In this document: positions 44,085 through 52,619 of the stretch, in pieces | How the letters are laid out: every line of letters begins with the position of its first letter | Position numbering within the stretch: the stretch's first letter is position 1 | NCBI GenBank assembly: GCA_963801715.1 | Contig: CAWDGB010000001.1 | Span: 124,001 to 188,000 of the forward strand | Length of the DNA: 64,000 bases | Origin: CAVVJA01 sp963801715 | GTDB lineage: Bacteria > Actinomycetota > Actinomycetes > Mycobacteriales > Jatrophihabitantaceae | Direction of reading: 5' to 3' | Notes under the pieces: generated by a model | Seen by the model: only the letters and a program-made list of their open reading frames with translations | What the model was told of the DNA's origin: nothing | Databases searched by the model: none | Program-made: the position numbers and the translations under genes

Positions 44085-44981
44085 ATGGCGATGAGATCGA
44101 GCCCCGAACCGACTGCGGTAAGCGACCGGTCGAGCGAGGGCTTGTTGCCGGAGCTGGTCGAGCATCTCCGGCAAAACCGCACTGTGCTGCGCGAGGAATG
44201 GGCGCGCCGCATAACTGACGCGCGGTTACTGACGGCGATGACTCCGGAGGAGATCTTCTCGGAGGCCACGTCGGTCTACGACAACTACGTCGAGGTTCTC
44301 GAGACGGGAAGCGTCGAGGCGCTGCAGGACTACGCGCGCAACCTGTCTGAACGAATCATCCCCCGGGGCGTGGAGACCGATGAGGTTCTCGGCATCGTGC
44401 TACTGCTGCGGGACGTGCTGGCCCGCTCACTGTTCGAGAAGTATCAAACTGATTTCGACCTGCTCAACCGAGTGCTTGACGCGTACGAGCCGGCCGCGAA
44501 CCGCATCGCCAATACGGTGGGCGTGAGCTTCGTTCAAGAGCGGGAACGCATCATTCGCCAGCAGCAGGAGGCCATTCGCGAGCTGTCAACACCGGTACTC
44601 CAGGTGCGGGAACGGCTGCTCATCCTCCCGATCATCGGGGTACTAGACGGACAACGGGCCCGGCAGCTCACCGAGCAGCTGCTGCGCGCCATCCGCGCGA
44701 ACCGCGCGAAAGTCGTCGTCATCGATATCACCGGTGTGCCCGCGATTGACTCGACCGTGGCGAATCACCTGGTCCAGACGGTGGAAGCCTCGGGCCTGAT
44801 GGGCGCGAACGTGATCATCACGGGACTCTCGTCCGAGATTGCCCTTACCTTGGTAACGATTGGCGTCGACTTGTCGAAGATGAACGCGGTCGGCGACCTG
44901 CAAGGTGGCATCGAGGAGGCCGAGCGGCTGTTGGGATACGAGGTCACCCGATCGGGTGAGCCGGCCCTCGATATCCGCTGA
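44085..44981 (+). CDS. rsbR: RsbR-type stressosome scaffold protein
   Basis: A 298-residue protein. The N-terminal helical RsbR_N-like domain (about residues 20-165) is joined by a helix (RERIIRQQQEAIREL) to a C-terminal STAS domain (about 170-280) beginning TPVLQVRERLLILPIIGVLD. The site expected to be phosphorylated by RsbT is in VVIDITGVPAIDSTVANHL. RsbR and RsbS build the large stressosome shell that holds the kinase RsbT until stress. It is the first of five closely packed genes. An adjacent GTG at 44082 is an alternative start. Confidence 0.9.
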   Translation: MAMRSSPEPTAVSDRSSEGLLPELVEHLRQNRTVLREEWARRITDARLLTAMTPEEIFSEATSVYDNYVEVLETGSVEALQDYARNLSERIIPRGVETDEVLGIVLLLRDVLARSLFEKYQTDFDLLNRVLDAYEPAANRIANTVGVSFVQERERIIRQQQEAIRELSTPVLQVRERLLILPIIGVLDGQRARQLTEQLLRAIRANRAKVVVIDITGVPAIDSTVANHLVQTVEASGLMGANVIITGLSSEIALTLVTIGVDLSKMNAVGDLQGGIEEAERLLGYEVTRSGEPALDIR

Positions 44982-45001
44982 TCGAAGGGTCGCGCCGTTC
45001 G

Positions 45002-45379
45002 ATGCCCGTCCCAATCCTCAAGCAGGGCACCTACCTGATCGCGACGATCCAGGCCGCATTGAGTGACAGCGACGCACTGCGGCTGCAAGACGACCTGATG
45101 GAACAGGTCGGCCGGTTCCGGTCGAAGGGGATCATCGTCGATGTCACGGCCTTGGACGTGATGGACTCCTTCGCGGCGCGTTCATTGCGGACGCTCGCCC
45201 ACATGACCAGCCTCCGCGGCGCGGACACGGTGATTGTCGGAATCCAACCTGAAGTCGCGTTCGCGATGGTGCAACTGGGTATCACGTTCGAGGACATCCA
45301 GACCTCGCTTGACCTCGAGGAAGGTCTGGCGTTCTTGAACCGCCGCGCCCCCGACGCAGGTCGACGCGATGGCCGTTGA
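45002..45379 (+). CDS. rsbS: RsbS-type STAS protein
   Basis: A 125-residue stand-alone STAS-domain protein. It begins with PILKQGTYLIATIQAALSDSDAL, as RsbS does. The phosphorylatable serine lies in VDVTALDVMDSFAARSL (about residue 57), the equivalent of Ser59 in Bacillus RsbS. It starts 20 bases after rsbR and overlaps rsbT by 11 bases. It forms the stressosome core with RsbR and restrains RsbT. Confidence 0.92.
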   Translation: MPVPILKQGTYLIATIQAALSDSDALRLQDDLMEQVGRFRSKGIIVDVTALDVMDSFAARSLRTLAHMTSLRGADTVIVGIQPEVAFAMVQLGITFEDIQTSLDLEEGLAFLNRRAPDAGRRDGR

Positions 45380-45779
45380 CGTGGCAGTGCCGGTCACGGG
45401 ATCCGACGACATCGTGGTCGCGCGCCAGGCCGGCCGGGATCTGGCCGAGAGCTTGGGGTTCTCGCTCACCGACATCACGCTCATCGCCACTGCGATCTCC
45501 GAGTTGGCTCGGAATATCACGAGCTACACCAACGGCGGCGAGGTGCGGCTCCGCACCGTAGACGAACACGGGCGCACCGGTCTTGTGGTCGAAGCTATCG
45601 ATTCCGGACCGGGTATCGCCGACGTCGACCGCGCCCTGGAAGACGGCTATTCCACCAGCGCGGGCATGGGTCTAGGGTTGCCGGGCGCCCGGCGGCTGAT
45701 GGACGAATTCGAGATCCGTTCGGCCGTCGGTCGGGGCACGACGGTGATCATGAAGAAATGGGCTCCGGCCAGTGTTTGA
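45369..45779 (+). CDS. rsbT: RsbT-type serine kinase of the stressosome
   Basis: A 136-residue GHKL-fold kinase. The N box is TAISELARNITSYTNGG, the G1 box is IDSGPGIADVD and the G2 region is AGMGLGLPGARRLMDEF. RsbT phosphorylates RsbR and RsbS under stress, leaves the complex and activates an RsbU-type phosphatase. It overlaps rsbS by 11 bases and the next gene by eight. Confidence 0.92.
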   Translation: MAVDVAVPVTGSDDIVVARQAGRDLAESLGFSLTDITLIATAISELARNITSYTNGGEVRLRTVDEHGRTGLVVEAIDSGPGIADVDRALEDGYSTSAGMGLGLPGARRLMDEFEIRSAVGRGTTVIMKKWAPASV

Positions 45780-46395
45780 GACCGGCGTGTCCGGCCCGAT
45801 CGAGTGGGCTGTCGCCGGGCAGCCGCTGCCGGATGAGGACGAATCCGGTGATGGCTGGGTGGTCGCAGAGACCGTCGGGGCGACTCTGTTCGGCGTCATC
45901 GACGGACTGGGCCATGGCCACTGGGCCGCAGTCGCGGCTGGCCAAGCGGCGTCGGTTCTACGAGAGAATCCCGCGGAGCCGCTGAACGCCTTGTTCGTCT
46001 TGTGCCACCAAGCATTGAGTGGCACACGCGGAGCGGCAATCACCTTGGGAGTTATCGATCATGCTCAAGCGACTCTGGAGTGGCTCGGGGTAGGCAACGT
46101 GGCCGGCTCCGTGGTGCGCGCGTCGCCCGCGGGCCCAACCGTGCGGTCCAGCGTGATGCTGCGCGGAGGCGTGATCGGTCACCAACTCTCGGGCGTACTG
46201 CGGCCGGAAAAGACCTCGATTCAGCCCGGAGACGTCGTGCTGTTCGGTACCGACGGCTTGAGATCGGGTTTCGACGATCGTCCCGATCTCAGCCAGTCAG
46301 CCGGAGCCCTCGCGCAGGGCATTCTTGCCCGCTGCGCGAAGGGCATCGACGACGCGCTCGTGCTCGTCGCGCGATATCGCTGGGGGACGCGGTGA
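45772..46395 (+). CDS. rsbX: RsbX-like PP2C phosphatase
   Basis: A 207-residue SpoIIE/PP2C-type phosphatase without extra domains. Metal-binding aspartates are in TLFGVIDGLGHGHWAAVAA (about residues 37-55) and in DVVLFGTDGLRSGFDD near 155; the last expected Asp is in GIDDALVLVARYR. It is the right size and position for RsbX, which dephosphorylates RsbR and RsbS and resets the stressosome. It overlaps rsbT by eight bases. Confidence 0.85.
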   Translation: MFETGVSGPIEWAVAGQPLPDEDESGDGWVVAETVGATLFGVIDGLGHGHWAAVAAGQAASVLRENPAEPLNALFVLCHQALSGTRGAAITLGVIDHAQATLEWLGVGNVAGSVVRASPAGPTVRSSVMLRGGVIGHQLSGVLRPEKTSIQPGDVVLFGTDGLRSGFDDRPDLSQSAGALAQGILARCAKGIDDALVLVARYRWGTR

Positions 46396-47834
46396 CCGAG
46401 GACTTCGCCGCTGACTACCGGGCAGCCCTGGACGAGCATCTTCAGCTCGGTGACGAGTCGAGCCTGGAACGGGCGCACGAGCTCGGACGGCGCGCGCTGA
46501 CTGCTGGCCTGAGCGTCCTCGACGTCGTTCTGGAGCACGAGCGGGCAGTCGTCAGCGCGGCGGACAGGAGAGGCGATCCTATCGAGGAGCTGCGCACGGC
46601 GGCGCTGCCATTTCTGCTCCAGAGCCTTGCTGCCTTGGACATGGCGACTCGCGGCTTTGTCGAGGCTGCCGAGCGCGTCACCATTGAGCAGGCGCACGTT
46701 GCCCAGCTGCAGCGCCTCGCGCAGTGGTTTTCCGGTGCCTACGTGGACCTCCTGGCCGATCAGCGGTTACGACGCATGGGGGCGTGGCTGCGCGAGGTCA
46801 TGGACGCGACCGGGGCGTACATCCAGTTCGGCGGCGCTGACGCGCGATCTGGGCTAGCGCACTCCGTGCCGAACGGGCTCGCCGACTTGTTGCGACAGGA
46901 GTGCAGCTCCGCCACGGCGCGTGGCGCCGCTGCTGACCAAACATCAGGCCATTGGCTCGCGGCGCGGCTCGAGGTTCATCACGTAGCTGAGGACCCCTCA
47001 ACTGGCATGGTGGTCGTCTGGCGGGACGGTGAATTCACCGCTTTCGACGAGGCGGTCCTGGCGCAGTTCGGCAAGTTGGCCTCAGCGGCGTTGCGCAACG
47101 CCGACCTGTACCAGCGTGAGCACGACATCGCGGTTATTTTGCAGAGCAGCTTGATGCCCAAATCCGCGCTCTCCACGGCCGAACTCACTGTCTCGGCGCG
47201 TTACGAGCCAAGTGGACTGTCCAGCAGGGTGGGCGGGGACTGGTTCGACGTCATCGCCCTTCCCGACCAGCGGGTGGGGCTGGTTGTCGGCGACGTCATG
47301 GGCCACGGCATTTCGGCCGCCGCACTCATGGGGCACGTCAGCGTCGCGTTGCGCGCCTACGCCGTAGAAGGCCACGACCCCGCCACTGTGGTGACGCGTG
47401 TCGACCAACTGATCAGCCTCGGTGGCGACCAGCGGCTCGCTACCCTCATCTACGCCATCATCAGTCCGGACGGGACGCTGCAATTCGCAAACGCCGGCCA
47501 CCCGCCGCCGCTGATCGTTCCCGCCGGCGGCGAGCCGACCTATCTGACTCAGGCCCTCTCACAGCCCATCGGGGTTCGCGCGGCCGGAACTCCGCATCAC
47601 GACCACATCACCACCCTCGATCCCGGTACGACCGTTCTCCTTTATACGGATGGGCTGATCGAACAACGCGGCCGCTCGATCGATGACGGCCTGGACGCGC
47701 TACGCCGCCTCGCCGCAGCGGAAGCTAGCAGTTCGCTCGACGCGCTGTGCGACGCCGCACTGGCCACCCTCGTGGAGCAGCCGGCGCACGACGACGCGTG
47801 CATTCTGGCCGCACGCAGACGCCACCTGAGCTAG
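46392..47834 (+). CDS. rsbU: RsbU-like PP2C serine phosphatase
   Basis: A protein of 480 residues from GTG 46392, which overlaps the previous stop in GTGA. The N-terminal helical part (DYRAALDEHLQLGDESSLERAHELGRRAL, about residues 7-85) is like the RsbT-binding RsbU_N domain. A GAF-like region follows (about 115-235), then a SpoIIE-type PP2C domain with VGGDWFDVIALPDQRVGLVVGDVMGHGISAA, TLIYAIISPDGTLQFANAGHPPPL, LLYTDGLIEQRG and AHDDACILAARR. When bound by RsbT it should dephosphorylate an anti-anti-sigma factor. No anti-sigma, anti-anti-sigma or sigma gene lies beside it, so the target must be elsewhere. Confidence 0.9.
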   Translation: MTEDFAADYRAALDEHLQLGDESSLERAHELGRRALTAGLSVLDVVLEHERAVVSAADRRGDPIEELRTAALPFLLQSLAALDMATRGFVEAAERVTIEQAHVAQLQRLAQWFSGAYVDLLADQRLRRMGAWLREVMDATGAYIQFGGADARSGLAHSVPNGLADLLRQECSSATARGAAADQTSGHWLAARLEVHHVAEDPSTGMVVVWRDGEFTAFDEAVLAQFGKLASAALRNADLYQREHDIAVILQSSLMPKSALSTAELTVSARYEPSGLSSRVGGDWFDVIALPDQRVGLVVGDVMGHGISAAALMGHVSVALRAYAVEGHDPATVVTRVDQLISLGGDQRLATLIYAIISPDGTLQFANAGHPPPLIVPAGGEPTYLTQALSQPIGVRAAGTPHHDHITTLDPGTTVLLYTDGLIEQRGRSIDDGLDALRRLAAAEASSSLDALCDAALATLVEQPAHDDACILAARRRHLS

Positions 47835-48839
47835 CTAGCGCGGTTCTGCCAGAGCCCGGCCATACCGGTCTCGCACCCGCTGACGCAGGCCCGGATCGGA
47901 GCGGGGAACCGGCTGGATGAAGATCTCGTCCAGGTCGGTAAAACGCGCGCGCATGTCGGAGTCGATCCGCATGCACGCCTTCTCCAGGTCGGCCGCCGAG
48001 TAGTCGTCGACGAAGTCCACCCGCGCGCAGACAAGCACCCGATCGGTGCCGGTCTGCATCGTCAGCAGGTCGACGACATCGTCGACTTCGGGCTGCTCCT
48101 CGAGCATCGTCTCGATGCTGTGCACCAGCCGAATGTCGGCTTGCTTGCCGACCAACAACGACTTGCACGTCTGCGCCAGCATTCCGGCGGCCACGACCAG
48201 CAGCAGCCCGATGGCGATCGACGCCAACCCGTCCCACACCGCCGATCCGGTGATCACATGCAGTCCGACCCCGGCGGCGGCCAGGGCGAGGCCGATGAGG
48301 GCGGCCGAGTCCTCGAGTACCACGCTTTTCACGGTGGGATCGTCAGGGTTTTGAACGTAGTCGCCGACGGACTGATCGCTGTCCGCGGCCTCGCGTCGTG
48401 TCTGCTGGAGGGCTCGCACTAACGACGTTCCTTCCATGACTGCCGCGACGCCGATCACCACATAGCTGAGCCACACATGCGACGCGTCACGCTCCGGGCT
48501 CAGAATCGTGTGTACCCCGAGATAGAACGAAAACATCGCACCGGAAACGAAGATCGCGACCGCGGCGAGGAGTGACCAGAAATATCGCTCTTTGCCGTAG
48601 CCGAAGGGGTGGACCACATCGGCCGGTCGACCTGATCGCCGCAGCGCCGTCAGCAGCAGCAGCTCCGTCGACGTATCGCCCGCCGAGTGAGCGGCTTCAG
48701 CCAGCATCGCGCCCGACCCCGTTAGCAGTCCCGCGATCAGCTTCAGCAGACCGATTCCCGCGTTCGCCACCAATGCAACAAAGACCGTGAGCCGGCTCTC
48801 GCCTTGATCGGCATCTTCCGCAGTCTGATCGACCATCAC
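47835..48839 (-). CDS. cation diffusion facilitator family transporter
   Basis: A 334-residue CDF protein with six membrane helices and a cytoplasmic C-terminal domain. The helix-2 metal site is AEAAHSAGDTSTE (HxxxD). The helix-5 region VVLEDSAALIGLALA keeps an acidic residue but not the usual HxxxD pair, as in the ZnT9-like subgroup. The C-terminal part (about 215-310) has the ferredoxin-like fold of the family. It probably exports Zn2+, Mn2+ or Fe2+ in exchange for protons. It is convergent with the stressosome operon; the two stop codons are adjacent. Confidence 0.88.
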   Translation of the reverse strand: MMVDQTAEDADQGESRLTVFVALVANAGIGLLKLIAGLLTGSGAMLAEAAHSAGDTSTELLLLTALRRSGRPADVVHPFGYGKERYFWSLLAAVAIFVSGAMFSFYLGVHTILSPERDASHVWLSYVVIGVAAVMEGTSLVRALQQTRREAADSDQSVGDYVQNPDDPTVKSVVLEDSAALIGLALAAAGVGLHVITGSAVWDGLASIAIGLLLVVAAGMLAQTCKSLLVGKQADIRLVHSIETMLEEQPEVDDVVDLLTMQTGTDRVLVCARVDFVDDYSAADLEKACMRIDSDMRARFTDLDEIFIQPVPRSDPGLRQRVRDRYGRALAEPR

Positions 48840-48918
48840 TCCACCATCACCGCTGACACCACCACCCGTTAGGGACGTAAAGCGGTGTTCGCCTCACTGA
48901 CCGACGTGCGAGGCTCGG

Positions 48919-48944
48919 GTTACGCCACCTCGCATCGTGGGTAT
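48919..48944 (+). promoter_or_regulatory. sigma-B/F-like promoter upstream of the DUF6131 gene
   Basis: GTTA (48919-48922), 16 bases, then GGGTAT (48939-48944) resembles the general-stress promoter consensus with one mismatch in the -35. It lies about 137 bases before the ATG at 49081, so the leader would be long. Confidence 0.45.
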
Positions 48945-49080
48945 ACCCCCTTCGCGACGCAGATAATCCGGTCCGTGCGGTGATCGGGACCACGTCGGCG
49001 AGGTCTGCGTCCAACCCCATGATGCGTCGCGATCGACTGTGCCCTTGACACTCGAGCGCGGCCGAAAGGAGAAACAACAG

Positions 49081-49236
49081 ATGATTATTCTCGGGGCCGT
49101 ACTGCTGATCATCGGCTTTCTGACCGGGATCTCAATCGTGTGGGCGCTCGGCATCATTGCGCTCGTTGTCGGCGTGGTGTTGGCCATTGCCGGTGCTAGC
49201 GGCCGGGCGGTCGGGGGACGCGCGCACTATTGGTGA
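49081..49236 (+). CDS. DUF6131-like small membrane protein
   Basis: A 51-residue protein with two hydrophobic helices and the ending GRAVGGRAHYW, which is typical of the DUF6131 family of actinobacteria (MIILG start, two helices, GGRxHYW end). AAAGGAG precedes ATG 49081. Function unknown. A perfect 14-bp hairpin follows, and a sigma-B-like element lies upstream. Confidence 0.85.
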   Translation: MIILGAVLLIIGFLTGISIVWALGIIALVVGVVLAIAGASGRAVGGRAHYW

Positions 49237-49258
49237 ACTGCCGACTGAGCAAGTTAGC

Positions 49259-49293
49259 GTCCAGCGCGAGGGCTCAATGCCCTCGCGCTGGAC
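49259..49293. terminator. perfect 14-bp hairpin after the DUF6131 gene
   Basis: GTCCAGCGCGAGGG (49259-49272) pairs exactly with CCCTCGCGCTGGAC (49280-49293) around a seven-base loop. It lies 23 bases after the DUF6131 stop. There is no T-run, as is usual for high-GC terminators; it may act in both directions, since the phospholipase D gene converges on it. Confidence 0.7.
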
Positions 49294-49376
49294 CGTCTGC
49301 GCGACACTAGGTGGCGGGCTTCGCATAGCTCAGGCGAGCGTGAGATCACGCTAGGGAGCCCGCTGGACCCGCCTGG

Positions 49377-50984
49377 TCAGAACTGATGGCGACGGCGCAG
49401 CGCCCGGGGGCGCGCGTCAGGGTCGTAGATCGATCGATAGAGCGGCGCCGCCCAGGCCAGCGTGCGCCGACTCAGCCGAGGAACGTCATAGACACGCAGC
49501 CGGCCCGGCGGCCGGACTGCGAGGGCGCCTTCGTGCCAAGCCTGCAGGTTGCGCGCACTCTCAGCGAACGCAGCGAAGGCAGCGACCGGATCGAGGAGAT
49601 CCAGATCGTCGCCAGGCGCGCGGTCGAGGTGTTCCTGGGCGAGTTGCAGCCGAAGGCATCGCGCGAACCTGCGGGCCCCGTGACCATCGCGGTCGATGAT
49701 CTGCGGATCTCTCCCGTCGCGCGCCTCATCGAGAATCGCGCACGACAATTCGGAATCATGCGTCCAGGACCGTCGATTGATGTTGTCAGATCCAACTGAT
49801 GCCCACACGTCATCGACGACGCACACCTTCGCATGCACGTATACGGGTGTCCCCGCGTGGTTCTCGATGCCATAGATCGCCACCCGATCACCGCCTGCTG
49901 CATGTAAGACGTCGATCGCCTGTTGCCGGCCGACCAGGTTAGGTGGCATGGAAAGCCGACCGTCCTGATCAGGGTGGAGCGGAACCACTGCGATCAGGCG
50001 CAATTGCCTGTTGGCGCGTAGCGCATCGGCGAAGCAGCGCACGACATCGGCCGCCCACAGATACTGATCTTCGAGGTAGATGAGACTGTGCGCGCGGCCG
50101 ATGACCTTCTGGTACCCATAGGCGACGCTGCGCTCACCGCGGGGAGCGAACGGATACTGCTTTCGGCGCCGGGGATAGGTCCGCAGAACCTGTACATGGT
50201 GTCCGCCGCGCGCTGCTGGATCGGGAAGTTGCGGCGGAAGGACGCCAGGACTCGTGTCTTCGCGTCGCATGAGGTCGCTGATCACGTGGATCGGATTACT
50301 GGTCAACTGTGCTGGATCTTCCCAGCGCTCGCGGAATACCGTCTCGAGGTCGGCGACGGCCGGGCCCTGGATGCGCAACTGTACATCGTGCCACGGCGGG
50401 CGAGGTCCATAGATCTTTGCCATCGGTTGACGTTGGCGATCGCCACGATGTTCCGGGCCATCCAACCGGCTGTGGCATAAATCGATACCGCCGGCGAAGG
50501 CCACGTCCAGGTCGGCCCGGCCGGGATGACGCAGCACGACGAACTTCTGATGATGCGATCCTCCCGGGCGTACCCGCATGTCTAGCAGGCATTCGCCGCC
50601 GGCTGCCTCGATATCCTCGCCCAGATGGCGATTCTCCTGCTCACTGAATGCGAACTGGTCCAAGTGCGAACGCCAGAGCAAGCCCTTGACGACGACCCCG
50701 CGAGCGGCCGCGTCGGCGAACACTCGTGATACTTGGTTACCCGCCTCGTCTAATCGCTGATCTGGATCACCTCGCCAGTCAGTGAACAGCAGCAGGTCCC
50801 CAGCTCGCATCAATCGGACGCTCCGCAGCAGCTCGGTGAAATATGACATGCCGTGGACCAGAACCGTGACATCGTTGCCGGTCGACCAGGCGGAGCCATC
50901 AGTGTGACGGCAATCCAGCCGGGTCGCCGGATTACCTCGCTCATCCGCCGTCAGGAACCACTCATCGACGTGCACGACATCCAA
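49377..50984 (-). CDS. phospholipase D-family protein
   Basis: A 535-residue protein with two HKD-type half-sites. The first is GGSHHQKFVVLRHP (HxK, about residue 144), followed by a long insertion before FAGGIDLCHSR. The second is VYVHAKVCVVDDVWASVGSDNINRRS (HxK...D, about residue 390). These give the paired catalytic histidines of the family. No signal peptide is seen, so it is probably cytosolic. The C-terminal 90 residues are helical and specific to this group. Reaction could be phospholipid hydrolysis, transphosphatidylation or cardiolipin-type synthesis. Confidence 0.88.
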   Translation of the reverse strand: MDVVHVDEWFLTADERGNPATRLDCRHTDGSAWSTGNDVTVLVHGMSYFTELLRSVRLMRAGDLLLFTDWRGDPDQRLDEAGNQVSRVFADAAARGVVVKGLLWRSHLDQFAFSEQENRHLGEDIEAAGGECLLDMRVRPGGSHHQKFVVLRHPGRADLDVAFAGGIDLCHSRLDGPEHRGDRQRQPMAKIYGPRPPWHDVQLRIQGPAVADLETVFRERWEDPAQLTSNPIHVISDLMRREDTSPGVLPPQLPDPAARGGHHVQVLRTYPRRRKQYPFAPRGERSVAYGYQKVIGRAHSLIYLEDQYLWAADVVRCFADALRANRQLRLIAVVPLHPDQDGRLSMPPNLVGRQQAIDVLHAAGGDRVAIYGIENHAGTPVYVHAKVCVVDDVWASVGSDNINRRSWTHDSELSCAILDEARDGRDPQIIDRDGHGARRFARCLRLQLAQEHLDRAPGDDLDLLDPVAAFAAFAESARNLQAWHEGALAVRPPGRLRVYDVPRLSRRTLAWAAPLYRSIYDPDARPRALRRRHQF

Positions 50985-51027
50985 CCCTCGTCAGCAGCCA
51001 GCCCTCGCCGGATCCGCGGTAAATGTG

Positions 51028-52497
51028 TTAGCCGTACCGCTTGGCGATGTGCCGGGCTTTCTCACGCGCAGCACTGGCTCGCCGTCGTTCTTGCTCGTAC
51101 AGAACGCCGAACGCGAACCCGTTCTCGCCGCCGGTGGTGCCGGCCTGGGCGCCGACGCGACGTATGAGGGCGCCGCTGATCTGGCTGTCCTGATGCTCCC
51201 CGAGGAGATCCTGAAGCTTGCGGTACCGCTTGACCTGCTTGTTCGCGACCTTCTTCCCTAACGTGACAGGCGTTGCTTCCGCTGCATAGCGGGCCCGTTT
51301 GGCTGCCTTCCGGCTGGCGTGGAGAGCTTCGACATCACCGGTGCGGTTAGCCCGACCAAGTCGGCGGGCTACCTTCCGGTCGGCGCGATCGATGTACCGC
51401 TCGAGGCTGGCCGCCCCCCTCGACGCTTTCGGTGTCAACGGTGGCCTCCGGTCCCAGAACGCCAGAGCTTCAAGCAGATCCAGGTAACGCTCGCCGGTCA
51501 GCTCCTCACTCAGCGCCTGCCAGGACTTGGCGATCTGCCCACGCAGGAGAACATCGACGCGGGCTTGGACTGGCCCGAGCCGAATTGAATCGTCGAGCTC
51601 AGCGATCATTCCAGTGAGTCTCCGGTACAAAACCTGGGCGTCGCGCACCTCACCGAGCACACCGGCATACCACCGCAGCTCTTCATCCAGCCGCGTCGCC
51701 TGCACCGCGTCGAACATCGGAGCAAAGGTGCGTAGCGTGCTGCGTAGCCGGCGACTAGCGACTCGTGTCTTGTGGACCGCGCCCTGGTTCCCGCGGCGGA
51801 TCGAGACATCCCCGGACAGGATGACCCGATGCTGTTCGGCGATGTACTCGGCCAACACGTCGCCGGCGTCCGGCCTCCCGCGCCCAGGAGCCGGCTCGAG
51901 CAAGCTGTCCGGCAACGCCCTGGACAGTTTCGACGAGCTCGTCGCGGGCGTCGCGCCGGACCGGCGCAGTCGCTTGCTGACTGCGGGTAGCAAGGCTTCC
52001 TGGCCCTCGACGAGCTCCACCTCGACCTCATGCCAACGGGTGGCTGGTACCGAGTCCCCGGCTTCGAATGCTTCGACCAGGTCGTCGTCGACCTCAGCCA
52101 ACGGACGCCCAGCGCCGTCGATCAGTCGGAGTACCGAGCGGTGCGTGATGAGGGTCGACACCGGTATCAGCGGCTGGTTACGCGTCACACCCTGCAGAAT
52201 CTGCATCAGATCCTCAGGGATCTGCGCGCCGTTCAACGGTGCGCGAATCTCTTCCCGGAACGGCGGCTGCGGAACCTTCAGCTGCCAACCCAGGTCGGTG
52301 GTGCCAGTACGCCGCCGCAGAGTCATCGCAGCCCGCAGCAGGGCGTAGTCGGCAGTGTCGTAATACTCGCTGACGATCTGCTGCGATTCGCGGTCTGTTC
52401 GCTCGATATCGACAAGCTCGTCGGACAAGTCAGGCAGCACGAAATCGGGCCTGACATCGAATTTCAGCTCACGTTCGGTGAACGACGACGTCGTCAT
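51028..52497 (-). CDS. CYTH and CHAD domain protein
   Basis: A 489-residue protein. The N-terminal CYTH domain (about residues 5-200) starts with ERELKF (the ExExK signature), includes YYDTADYALLRAAMTLRRRTG, and alternates charged residues that line a triphosphate tunnel. The C-terminal CHAD domain (about 215-480) is helical and rich in conserved His and Arg (VHKTRVASRRLRSTLRTF, ALHASRKAAKRARYAAE), which bind polyphosphate. Such fusions probably sense or hydrolyse inorganic polyphosphate or triphosphate. It is divergent from the Ser/Thr kinase gene. Confidence 0.92.
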   Translation of the reverse strand: MTTSSFTERELKFDVRPDFVLPDLSDELVDIERTDRESQQIVSEYYDTADYALLRAAMTLRRRTGTTDLGWQLKVPQPPFREEIRAPLNGAQIPEDLMQILQGVTRNQPLIPVSTLITHRSVLRLIDGAGRPLAEVDDDLVEAFEAGDSVPATRWHEVEVELVEGQEALLPAVSKRLRRSGATPATSSSKLSRALPDSLLEPAPGRGRPDAGDVLAEYIAEQHRVILSGDVSIRRGNQGAVHKTRVASRRLRSTLRTFAPMFDAVQATRLDEELRWYAGVLGEVRDAQVLYRRLTGMIAELDDSIRLGPVQARVDVLLRGQIAKSWQALSEELTGERYLDLLEALAFWDRRPPLTPKASRGAASLERYIDRADRKVARRLGRANRTGDVEALHASRKAAKRARYAAEATPVTLGKKVANKQVKRYRKLQDLLGEHQDSQISGALIRRVGAQAGTTGGENGFAFGVLYEQERRRASAAREKARHIAKRYG

Positions 52498-52619
52498 CGC
52501 TTAGCTTCTCCGATCATCGATAAGGCGAACCACATTCGCGGCGGACACGGTCTCCCTCGTCCTGTTTGTGTCCTTCCCACATTGCCGCCGGTTTATGCGT
52601 CTGCCTTCGGGGCCGGCTC

